Below, in pieces: positions 19,356 to 26,864 of a stretch of 52,493 nt of DNA (position 1 is the first letter of the stretch; each line of letters starts with the position of its first letter). The stretch spans positions 1 to 52,493 of the forward strand of contig JAUSHJ010000034.1 of NCBI GenBank assembly GCA_030648615.1. The letters run 5' to 3'. The translations under genes were made by a program, and so were the position numbers. The notes beneath the pieces were generated by a model. The model made no database searches. It saw nothing but the letters and a program-made list of their open reading frames with translations, and had not been told where the DNA came from. The stretch is from Microcaldota archaeon (GTDB taxonomy: Archaea; Micrarchaeota; Micrarchaeia; Anstonellales; Bilamarchaeaceae).

Positions 19356-19488
19356 ATTGGACAATAATAAAAAGATAAAATATATAAATTAAATGGTGAA
19401 ACTAAGAAAAAAATAAGACTAGATAAAAATAAAAAAAGATTAAAAAATAAGAAAAATAATAAAAAATGAATAGAAAAAAGAAAAACGA

Positions 19489-19932
19489 TTACCTTAATGT
19501 AAGGGATTTCACTTTCTTTTTGGAATCTGAACCTACAAGCATCACTACTGGCTTCTTGTTAGCTGCTCGGTTATATAATACACCGTGCCACTCAACAATA
19601 CCAAAGTGCTTATCTATCAATCCTACTAGTTCTTCTGGATCAAAGTCCTTACAAGAATAGAGATCGAAATAAAGCTCGTTGTTGGCTCCTTCTCCTTCGT
19701 CATCCCGGAAAAAGTGCAATGAGCTGTGCGACGTAGTAATCATCTGCACGAAACTTTGCCCCGGAAAATCCAAATCAACTGCGGAAGACCAATTAAGCTG
19801 TCCCAAAGGTTTCATGCCAGTTACTTTCATTAATTCATCAACGAAAGCCTGAGCCTTTTCCTTAGGTAGCTCTAAAAATTTTCGGTCTATGTGCGCGTTG
19901 ACTGTCATATGCATGTGTGTCAATTCACTCAT
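19489..19932 (-). CDS. S-adenosylmethionine decarboxylase-like protein
   Basis: This 147-aa protein follows the bacterial/archaeal AdoMetDC (SpeH/SpeD) fold. The core motif TSHSSLHFF (67-75) corresponds to the usual ESHISIHTW. Here Ser68 would become the pyruvoyl group, His73 matches the processing His, and Cys94 in LYSCKDFDPEE matches the proton donor. The Glu normally before the cleaved Ser is Thr, so self-processing may be altered. No spermidine synthase or agmatinase gene is nearby. It may be an active divergent decarboxylase or a non-catalytic relative. An A/T-only tract follows it. Confidence 0.6.
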   Translation of the reverse strand: MSELTHMHMTVNAHIDRKFLELPKEKAQAFVDELMKVTGMKPLGQLNWSSAVDLDFPGQSFVQMITTSHSSLHFFRDDEGEGANNELYFDLYSCKDFDPEELVGLIDKHFGIVEWHGVLYNRAANKKPVVMLVGSDSKKKVKSLTLR

Positions 19933-20262
19933 AGTTCATCGTTGGATACAATGTACGAGCATAATATATTTAAATATATTCCCTAACGTCAGTAGAAAAA
20001 GTTATGTACGACGTTAAATTTTGAAGAAAAAATAAGAAAAATTAAGAAAAAAATAATAAAAAATAGTAAAATAATAAACAAAAAAATAAAAATAATAAAT
20101 AAAATAAGGACAAAATTGAAAAGACAAGCTTGTCGCTCTGAGCGACAAGATGCCCATTGTCGCAAAACGACAATCGGGAGTTTTGTCCGCATTGAAAATT
20201 AGATAGAATTTACAATACAATAAAAAAAATAATAAAAGAATATAAAAAAGAACTAAAAAAAG
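19933..20262. other. Gene-free stretch with hairpin structure and A-rich DNA
   Basis: It lies between the 239-aa protein gene and the AdoMetDC-like gene, both on the minus strand. The middle holds the three-stem structure listed at 20108-20188. The rest is mostly A/T runs. Open frames here are low-complexity Phe/Ile/Leu products and do not look real. Confidence 0.5.
20108..20188 (+). repeat. Structured hairpin pair enclosed by an outer stem
   Basis: An outer stem GGACAAAA (20108-20115)/TTTTGTCC (20181-20188) encloses two perfect hairpins. The first is CTTGTCGCT (20129-20137) with its complement at 20141-20149 around CTG. The second is ATTGTCG (20156-20162) with its complement at 20168-20174. 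The second hairpin has the base CC (20154-20155)/GG (20176-20177) with C20175 bulged, the same architecture as at 31240, 34016 and 35888. It would fold as a three-way junction if transcribed from either strand. Confidence 0.65.
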
Positions 20263-20982
20263 TTATCTAATTGGTTCACCAACAAAACAAACTTGCTCGG
20301 AAATTACGTAAGCTGCCCCCAGTTGTCTGCATGCTACCCTTAGCACCTCACCAAACTCCATGGTAGCAACTAAGTCTTGCTGGTAATAGGTAATAACTCT
20401 ATCAACAACTAGACCAAATGGTAGCAAAGAGAAGTCAACTATTTGATGTGGCGTAATTCCGGTTAATTTCACAAGTCTTGAGATTATTTCTGCATCACCT
20501 GGCAAAACATCTCCGTGCCAACCAATATGGTTCTCAAACAATGGCGCATCATGAACCTGATGATAGCCTGGAAAATCAGTGGCAGCATCTACATTAGTTA
20601 AGCCTAATTGCCTTGAAGAAAGAAATCTTTCCAGCTCAAAATTAAAATGCCATGTTTGATCACCTGTTGAAAGATATTTGGAAACGATTGAAAGGCATTC
20701 TTTTATTGCTGCTAAAAGAACGGAATAATTATTTCCCTTTAGCGTTAACATCCCGTGGGGATCGTGTAAATCATGGCCAGTTGGGGTAGAACATGCAAAT
20801 TTCATAGCTGGACCTGTGGAAATCCCTCTGTCTAAATTAACAACTTTTCTAAAATAATCAAGTTCTATTGTTACTCCTTTTGCTTCTAAGGCAGCTAGAA
20901 TTTTTTTAAAATTTCTAGTTCGTGGGATTGCAATGTGCGCATCAAATGCCGGTGGCCGCATGAGCGGATGTTGTTTAATCAT
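20263..20982 (-). CDS. Hypothetical protein, 239 aa, third gene after sigma factor
   Basis: I do not recognise this soluble protein. Two stretches look alike, FDAHIAIPRTRNFKKILAAL near the N terminus and FENHIGWHGDVLPGDAEII around residues 150-170. This suggests two copies of an alpha/beta unit, each opening with a His-containing strand. Several histidines (HDLHDPH, GYHQVHD) might bind metal. It starts 5 nt after the 142-aa gene, which in turn overlaps the sigma factor gene region, so all three probably form one operon. No function can be named. Confidence 0.55.
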   Translation of the reverse strand: MIKQHPLMRPPAFDAHIAIPRTRNFKKILAALEAKGVTIELDYFRKVVNLDRGISTGPAMKFACSTPTGHDLHDPHGMLTLKGNNYSVLLAAIKECLSIVSKYLSTGDQTWHFNFELERFLSSRQLGLTNVDAATDFPGYHQVHDAPLFENHIGWHGDVLPGDAEIISRLVKLTGITPHQIVDFSLLPFGLVVDRVITYYQQDLVATMEFGEVLRVACRQLGAAYVISEQVCFVGEPIR

Positions 20983-20987
20983 AGCGA

Positions 20988-21416
20988 TTACCTGTTATAT
21001 GGCCTATATAGGCTCCCCTCTCGCATTAGATGAAAAAAATGCGAATCGACACCAATAGTTCGATATTCAGAAAAACTAGTTTGCTCACCGAAACGGTTCT
21101 CAAGAATTGCTAATGCAAACCTGGCATCTTCTAGATATTTTGACCTTAACAATTCTATTACCATTTTTTCTATAGGTTCTTTTCTACCCAATACAGCATA
21201 GGCTTGGGCAACTGCAAGAATGTATATGGTATGAGCTCCACCCCGTGCACAGACAACTCTACAATTTTCCAGTACCTTGTCCCTTAGGGTTCCTTCTTCA
21301 AGTGTAAGAAGATGTTTATACCTCTCTGCAAATTTTACTATCCTGTTTGGATGTACGTTTGCTGTTTCAATCAAACGTGGAAACGATTCATAAAAACTTC
21401 TTTTTGTTCTTGTCAT
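20988..21416 (-). CDS. Hypothetical protein, 142 aa, between sigma factor and unknown gene
   Basis: I do not recognise it. It is helical and opens MTRTKRSFYESFPRLIETAN, with repeats of helix pairs (LLTLEEGTLRDKVLENCRVV, then AHTIYILAVAQAYAVLG) reminiscent of TPR or HEAT-like packing. The ATG at 21416 is chosen because AGGTGATACAC precedes it; the longer frame would overlap the sigma gene. Its position directly behind the sigma gene makes it a candidate partner or regulator, by context only. Confidence 0.55.
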   Translation of the reverse strand: MTRTKRSFYESFPRLIETANVHPNRIVKFAERYKHLLTLEEGTLRDKVLENCRVVCARGGAHTIYILAVAQAYAVLGRKEPIEKMVIELLRSKYLEDARFALAILENRFGEQTSFSEYRTIGVDSHFFHLMREGSLYRPYNR

Positions 21417-21436
21417 GTGTATCACCTGTATTTTTA

Positions 21437-22309
21437 TCACTGATTGGCTAGTTTCAAAGCTTTAGATCTGGACGGATGGCGTAATTTTCGCATGGCTTTC
21501 GCTTCTATCTGTCTGATTCTTGTACGATCTAGTTCGATACCGATTCCTATTTCTTCCAAACTATACTCTTTTTTTTCACCGATTCCAAATCGTAACCGGG
21601 CTACACGTTCTTCCCTAGGAGTCAGTAGAGCTAACACCTCTCTTGTCTTCTTTGCCAATTCAGAAGTATGAGCATCATCCTCTGGAGTCCTTCTCATTTT
21701 CTGTTGTACATCTGCATCAAGTTCATCGATCCGCAATAACTTTTTATTACCGTCAAGATCAGAATAAATTCTGAATGTTGGACCAAGTGAGTTGAACAAA
21801 CTATCCCCATTCACTGGGTTTAAAGAACCTGCTCGTAATTCTGAAAATTTAGATAATTCAATCAATTTAGCAAGCGGAACTTCCCATTTTTCTGCAATTT
21901 TTTCAAGAGAAACCCCGGGGTATTTTTCTCTATATATATCTAATCGCTCTATTTCTGAAATCAAATTTCTAGGAAACCTAACTAATCCGGCTATTTCTTT
22001 CAAATCCTGCTTAGCCTCAGGCAAACATGCAAAAAAATAAGTTGAAAGTTTACCCTTTTCTGGATTCCAATATAATGCAGCCCGAAAAAAATGTAATGTT
22101 ATTATTGATTCTATATCATCTTCTGAAATATTTTTCACACCTTTAAAAAAGCGAATATGATGTTTTGCTTTCTTTATTAGTCCATAATTTCCTGTAACGA
22201 TAGCCCATGCTTCTTGCACTGTTCTTAACGGCAATAGTTCTAAAGCGACCTTGCCAAGAGCAGCATTTCTAACTTCAGATGGTTCAGTTAATTCGTTTGA
22301 TGTATCCAT
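21437..22309 (-). CDS. Bacterial-type sigma-70 family factor
   Basis: This 290-aa protein has the layout of a sigma-70 factor without region 1.1. Region 2 is at about 41-113 (YWNPEKGKLSTYFFACLPEA, where bacterial factors have FDPERGYKFSTYA). A region-3-like helix pair is at about 120-165 (SLEKIAEKWEVPLAKLIEL). Region 4 is at about 225-280: LTPREERVARLRFGIGEKKE, then YSLEEIGIGIELDRTRIRQI and EAKAMRKLRHPSRS. Bacterial sigma factors direct RNA polymerase to -10/-35 promoters. Archaea use TBP and TFB, so the target here is unclear: the archaeal polymerase, DNA only, or a virus or symbiont system. It is the first gene of a likely three-gene operon. Confidence 0.85.
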   Translation of the reverse strand: MDTSNELTEPSEVRNAALGKVALELLPLRTVQEAWAIVTGNYGLIKKAKHHIRFFKGVKNISEDDIESIITLHFFRAALYWNPEKGKLSTYFFACLPEAKQDLKEIAGLVRFPRNLISEIERLDIYREKYPGVSLEKIAEKWEVPLAKLIELSKFSELRAGSLNPVNGDSLFNSLGPTFRIYSDLDGNKKLLRIDELDADVQQKMRRTPEDDAHTSELAKKTREVLALLTPREERVARLRFGIGEKKEYSLEEIGIGIELDRTRIRQIEAKAMRKLRHPSRSKALKLANQ

Positions 22310-22352
22310 ATTAACACACTAGTCATCTTTGATACACAACTGACAACACACC

Positions 22353-22364
22353 TTATATTTAAAG
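22353..22364. promoter_or_regulatory. Shared TATA-like element between sigma and TrmB genes
   Basis: TTATATTTAAAG reads as a TATA element in both directions, 40-45 nt from each start codon. It could serve both divergent genes, so a regulator bound here (for example the TrmB-type protein) could affect both. Confidence 0.35.
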
Positions 22365-22402
22365 AATTGTGGTACTGTAACAACACCATTATAAACTCTA
22401 AG

Positions 22403-23170
22403 ATGCAAAAACAAATCATGGAACTATGGAAGAAAATTGGTTTTTCAGAAGGAGAAGGGAAAGTTTACGAAGCAATTCTAAGAAGTGAAACTCCCACTGT
22501 ACAAATAATCCACGAGTACACAGGAATAGAGAGAAGAAACGTCTATGACATTATAAATAAGCTGATTTCCAAGGGATTAGTTAGCTATAATCTGGAAAAT
22601 AAAAAGAAAGTATATAGAATTACTCATCCGAATAAAATTCTTGCTTACTTGAATGAAGAAGAAGAACATATAGAAGATGCAAAGAAAGAAGTTGAGAAAG
22701 AACTTCCTCAACTACTCAATATCTATCAAAGCAACAAAGAAGAAATACATGTGGAGATTTATAGAGGAAAGGAAGGTATAAAGACAATCTATGAAGACAT
22801 GCTAAACTACAAAGATAACTATTTCATAGGAGCAAATTGGGGAGTTAAAAAATATTTAGGTAATTTCTGGGATAAGTGGAATGAAAGAAGAGTAGGGAGA
22901 AAAGTTACCTGGCATGATATTCTGATTCCGCAACCACTAGATAGTTCTTCAACTCCTTCTAAAAAGGAAAAACTTAAGTATTACGAATACAAAATTCTAC
23001 CACAGGAATTCAACAGCCCGCATTTTATAGTAGTATTCGGAAATAAAGTGGCAAACTGTATTTGGGGAGAACAACCATTTGCATTTGTCCTTGAAAACAG
23101 GGAAACTGCCAAGAACTACATGGATTATTTCAATTTCCTCTGGAAGCAACTCCCTTCTGTGAAAAAATAA
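22403..23170 (+). CDS. TrmB-family transcription regulator
   Basis: This 255-aa protein has an N-terminal winged helix of the TrmB type (GEGKVYEAILRSETPTVQII, then TGIERRNVYDIINKLISKGL at about 35-55). A coiled-coil linker follows (EEEEHIEDAKKEVEKELP), then a C-terminal PLD-like sensor domain (VEIYRGKEGIKTIYEDML). TrmB proteins sense sugars or other small molecules and repress or activate nearby genes. I start at the ATG 22403 instead of the TTG at 22367. It is divergent from the sigma factor and 51 nt upstream of a membrane protein on the same strand. Confidence 0.8.
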   Translation: MQKQIMELWKKIGFSEGEGKVYEAILRSETPTVQIIHEYTGIERRNVYDIINKLISKGLVSYNLENKKKVYRITHPNKILAYLNEEEEHIEDAKKEVEKELPQLLNIYQSNKEEIHVEIYRGKEGIKTIYEDMLNYKDNYFIGANWGVKKYLGNFWDKWNERRVGRKVTWHDILIPQPLDSSSTPSKKEKLKYYEYKILPQEFNSPHFIVVFGNKVANCIWGEQPFAFVLENRETAKNYMDYFNFLWKQLPSVKK

Positions 23171-23221
23171 AAAATAGAACTGAAAACAAATGTTTAAATT
23201 AATTTATCATGATAAAAAAGG

Positions 23222-23869
23222 ATGAAGAACGAACAAAATAATCTAATCAGGAACATTTTGGCAATTGGCGGATTAATTCTCATATTTTTAGTTCCTTATT
23301 TCTATGCAAATGATACTACTAGCTTAGTACCAGCAATTCTTCTATTACTGTTCTTCATCCCTACATTCTTCTTATACTCAAGTACAGATGAAAGAAAATT
23401 CATTCTCGCAGTCTTATTCATAGCGGCAATTGCAGAAGGAATGAATGTAGGTTTTGGAGCTTACAATTATCTAGGCACCGATGAAGTTCCACAATGGGTA
23501 CTGATTGGTTGGTGCTGCACTGCCTGGTCACTTCTGAATTTGAATAAGATGATTAACCCAAATAAGGACAGGAACAAAATATTAGCAGTCATCATTGCAC
23601 TTTTTGCGATTTATGCAATTTTCATTTCACATTCACTAACCGGATTTTTATTAAATTCTATAATAGTAAGCGCAATAATGTTTGCCACTGAAACAAAGAG
23701 CTACAATATTTTCCTAATTGCAGTGGCATTTGGAATGGTAATAGAATTCTCAGGTGTTTTCCTATTTGGAGCGTGGAGCTACACTGTAGGGCCAGATTTG
23801 AGCAATCTAGGGGCAATGTACACGTTCGTGTATTTCATTGGTTCGCTAATAAGCAAGTACGAACTCTAG
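23222..23869 (+). CDS. Multi-pass membrane protein, 215 aa
   Basis: This integral membrane protein has about six or seven hydrophobic segments. A conserved-looking loop (AEGMNVGFGAYNYLGTDEVP) follows the third or fourth segment, and VIEFSGVFLFGAWSY comes near the end. The Glu/Asn-rich spots inside the membrane region suggest a transporter or small-molecule enzyme. I cannot name the family with confidence. Upstream is ACAAATGTTTAAAT (23186-23199), similar to sites beside glnA and lrp. The stop overlaps the rtcB stop by 4 nt (convergent). Confidence 0.6.
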   Translation: MKNEQNNLIRNILAIGGLILIFLVPYFYANDTTSLVPAILLLLFFIPTFFLYSSTDERKFILAVLFIAAIAEGMNVGFGAYNYLGTDEVPQWVLIGWCCTAWSLLNLNKMINPNKDRNKILAVIIALFAIYAIFISHSLTGFLLNSIIVSAIMFATETKSYNIFLIAVAFGMVIEFSGVFLFGAWSYTVGPDLSNLGAMYTFVYFIGSLISKYEL

Positions 23870-25373
23870 CCTTTCACGTTTCCAATAGGAATAAGCTTTA
23901 CAACTTTTCTGGAAATGCCAGACTTATCACAGGAATCTATGACTTCATCGATATCCTTGTAAGCTCCACCAGCTTCCTCGGCTAGGCCAGCAAATGAAAC
24001 ACTCTTAACGTAGATACCTTTAGCAAGCATATCCTTTGCCAACTGCTCTCCTTTAAACATACCTTTTGCTTTTGTTCTAGACATTGTTCTGCCAGAACCA
24101 TGAGCAGTAGTAAACCATGTGTCTGCACCTCTTTCAGTGCCAACCAACAAATACGAACCAGTTTCCATGCTTCCACCAATGATTATTGGTTGACCATCTT
24201 CCTTGTATCTTGGCATTAATTCTGGACGACCAGGACCGTATGCAGCTGTAGCACCTTTTCTATGCACTATTAGTTCTTTCCAATTTCCGTCTACCAAATG
24301 TTTCTCTACACTGGCACGATTATGTGCAACATCGTAAACCTGTTTCATCCCAAGTTTCTCTGCATCTACTTTGAATATTTCAGAGAAAACTTCTCTTAAT
24401 CTATGAAGAATCGTTTGCCTGTTTGCAAAACTCATGTTAACTGCACATTTCATTGCTGAAAAATAATCCTGCCCTTCTAGAGAACTAAAAGGTGCACATG
24501 CTAATTCACGATCAAGAATTTTTATATTGTATTTAGATTCCATTACATTTAGGAAAGTGTTAAGATAATCTGTTGCAACCTGGTGACCGAAACCTCTCGA
24601 ACCGCAGTGAAACATAATAACAATCTGATCTTCGAATAATCCCCATTTCTTTGCGAGTACTTTGTCAATCATATTCTCTGGTTTAACATGCTGGATTTCT
24701 AAGTAATGATTACCACTGCCTAAAGTGCCTATTTGATCTTTTCCTCGTTCTACTGCCTTCGTACTTACTTTCTTTTCGTCAGCACCTTCTGCTCTGCCTT
24801 TCAATTCAGTAACTTCAAGGTCATCGCTCCATCCGTAGCCGTTATTAACACACCATTCGCCGCCTTCCTCAATTACTTTTCTAAAAGTGGTCTTGTCTAG
24901 TTTTACAAATCCTTGACTACCTACACCTGCAGGAACTCGTTGAAATAGCCTATCAACTAATTGCTTCAAATGAGGTTGAACATCTTTGAATGTCAAATTT
25001 GTAGTAATAAGACGCATCCCACAATTAATATCAAAACCGATTCCACCTGGCGAAATAACTCCGCCATCATTAACGTCCATTGCTGCTACACCACCTATTG
25101 GAAAACCATACCCGGATTTGTCTTTCTTTTAAATTAATTAAAAGAAATATGACCATCGGGCATGCAATAGGAGTATTTGACTATGCCAGGCAAAGTAGCT
25201 ACATTGGTAACCTGATCGTAAACCTGGAGATCCATTTGCTTAAGTATTGCTTCGCTTGCAACGATTCTTGCTGGAACTCGCATTCCTTCCTTGAAAGAAG
25301 GGTCAATTTCCCATAGGTAATCATTGATCTTTTTGAATTCTGGTTTTTTAAAATCGAAATTTCCAAATGCCAT
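23866..25373 (-). CDS. rtcB: RNA-splicing ligase RtcB, interrupted by a 32-nt insertion
   Basis: Two frames together make a full RtcB of about 491 aa. Exon 1 (25373-25149) encodes the N terminus up to MPDGH. Exon 2 (25116-23866) resumes with SGYGFPIGGVAAMDVNDGG and carries all metal and catalytic residues: FDINCG (Cys), GSGNH, FHCGSRG, DVAHN and AHGSGR, whose His is guanylylated. RtcB joins 2',3'-cyclic phosphate and 5'-OH ends after tRNA intron excision. The 32-nt gap contains in-frame stops and shifts the frame, so the protein needs its removal. The start follows GAGGTGAATCA. The endonuclease relic ends 4 nt upstream. Confidence 0.85.
25117..25148 (-). other. Candidate 32-nt bulge-helix-bulge intron in rtcB mRNA
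   Basis: The insert splits the conserved PDGH-x-GYGFPIGG block. Its removal gives PDGHSGYGFPIGG in frame, and Ser at x is found in RtcB relatives (PDVHSGYG). On the mRNA strand it contains a perfect 10-bp hairpin: TTTCTTTTAA (25147-25138), loop TTAAT, TTAAAAGAAA (25132-25123). This is flanked by a three-base bulge AUA (25150-25148), a GUC:GAC central helix (25153-25151/25122-25120), a bulge of As, and a GAU:AUC exon helix (25157-25155/25117-25115). That is a relaxed bulge-helix-bulge. Alternatives are a disabling insertion or assembly error. Confidence 0.7.
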
Positions 25374-25377
25374 TGAT

Positions 25378-26217
25378 TCACCTCTTAATTAGTTTATTAA
25401 AAACATCTATTTTTATAGTGAGGCAATACCAAATAGATCCTTGAGGATTAGACCAAGGCCCCCTTAGATGAGATTTTATATTTAATTTTAAAAGTTTTTT
25501 ACGTAAATTTATTAGGTTACTTTTAACAATTGAAGTGAACCTAACTTGCTTTCGTTTATAGCTAATTTTAGCTTTTTGTTTTACAAATTTAATCAATAGT
25601 TTTTGATCCGACGGTACATGCCAATTATAGTCCACATATGAATTTAATGTTTTGATTAGATTTTTTTCTTTTTTGGGATGCAAAAAACCGATGTGTTTTT
25701 GAAATTTCGTTATATCGTCTCGTCCACAAATAGCTAACGCCCAGGTATTACGATTTTTTCTTTTTTTAACTGATGAAACAATACCAAAAATTTTATGAAG
25801 TGAAGCTTGAATTTGCAAAATACCTCTATGATTAATTGACTCTAACCCAACTATACGATTCTTTGCTTTTATAAAAGAAACTCACCCGTCACAATCAAAA
25901 TATGCTCTTAACCAAAATTTTAACAAAGCTTTTTTTAATTTAGGAAAATCCCAGTTAGCTGAATAATATGCATAGTCTTTAGTTAATATTTCATAGATTC
26001 TTTTGTTTTGAAGTTTTGCTCTGCCATCTTTCGTTATGATTGGGCTTACTCCAAAAAATCTGAAAAATCTCTTTTGGAAGTCTTTTAAGAGAACAGAATT
26101 TGTATTTCTTAAGCCAATGTAGTAGTACTTGTGCTTTTGACTAGGAGGATTTTTTATAACATACCCATCAGCACATAAATACGCATGAATAGCGGCTAAA
26201 TCTTCATTAAATTTCAT
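25378..26217 (-). pseudogene. LAGLIDADG homing endonuclease broken by one in-frame TGA
   Basis: The frame 26217 to 25378 would encode about 279 aa. It has two LAGLIDADG-type helices: AAIHAYLCADGYV (about 9-21) and FWLRAYFDCDG (about 101-111). A TGA at 25884-25882 follows the second. The same frame continues open with VSFIKAKNRIVGLESI to the end at 25378. The TGA sits where relatives often have Trp or another residue after DG, so a TGG-to-TGA change is the simplest reading. TGA is a genuine stop elsewhere in the window. The gene lies 4 nt upstream of rtcB on the same strand, next to the rtcB insertion. Its presence suggests a past mobile intron or intein event. Confidence 0.75.
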
Positions 26218-26311
26218 ATACTAATAAGAAGAAGAATATTCTTAACCTTAATGTCAATCAGGCAAATAATAATGGAAAATTAACTAGAGTTTATAAGAAC
26301 TGTGATTAGGG

Positions 26312-26818
26312 TTAAATGCCTAGTGTAATTTTTACTGTATCGACAAATTTAATAAAATCAAATGGTTTTTGTAAAAAAGCACTGAGAACACCTGCTCCAT
26401 AATCGGATTCTCTATGTGTCGCAGTCATTGCAATTATTTTTAATTGAGGATATCTTGCCTTTGCTTGTTTAGCAAGTTCATACCCCATTAGACCAGGCAT
26501 GAGTGTATCTGTAATTAGAAGATCTACAGGTTGATTAGATAACAAGGCCATAACTGCTGTGGAATCACCAGTAATCGTTACTTGAAAATCAACCCCTAAC
26601 ATAGTACTGACACGTTGGAGCATACGTTTAACCAAAGTTAAAATAAGCATTTCATCATCGACAACGAGAACTCGAAACATCTTCTTTACTGGACCTGCAC
26701 CACTTACGCCGTCAGCCTGTGCTGGAGAAGCGTCACTATGAAATGCTCTGAGCATGGCTAAAGCAGTTCTTGGATTAATATCTGATTTAGGGACATGTTG
26801 AGTTATTCTGGCAGTCAT
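26312..26818 (-). CDS. Orphan response regulator, receiver domain only
   Basis: This 168-aa protein has a 47-residue leader and then a CheY-like receiver: FRVLVVDDEM (acidic Asp54/55), LLITDTLMPG (phospho-acceptor Asp104), MTAT (Thr132) and FLQKPF (Lys151). No output domain or histidine kinase is present in the window. The ATG 26818 follows AAGGTAATTATT. Such single-domain regulators pass phosphate-dependent signals to partners, and two-component proteins in archaea usually derive from bacteria. The next gene on the same strand upstream is MscS, 47 nt away. Confidence 0.85.
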   Translation of the reverse strand: MTARITQHVPKSDINPRTALAMLRAFHSDASPAQADGVSGAGPVKKMFRVLVVDDEMLILTLVKRMLQRVSTMLGVDFQVTITGDSTAVMALLSNQPVDLLITDTLMPGLMGYELAKQAKARYPQLKIIAMTATHRESDYGAGVLSAFLQKPFDFIKFVDTVKITLGI

Positions 26819-26864
26819 AATAATTACCTTATTAATACATTTATGCACACACGTATTTATAAGC

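Noticed and set aside
19989-20220. Phe/Ile/Leu-rich frames (67-68 aa) on the minus strand
   Set aside because: They come from A/T runs and the hairpin region and have no coding character.
25117-25148. Intein in RtcB
   Set aside because: The insert is only 32 nt, has stop codons and lacks any protein splicing motif.
25882-25884. TGA as a selenocysteine or reassigned codon
   Set aside because: Other genes in the window end at TGA, the position looks like Trp in relatives, and no SECIS-like stem is evident, so a nonsense mutation is simpler.
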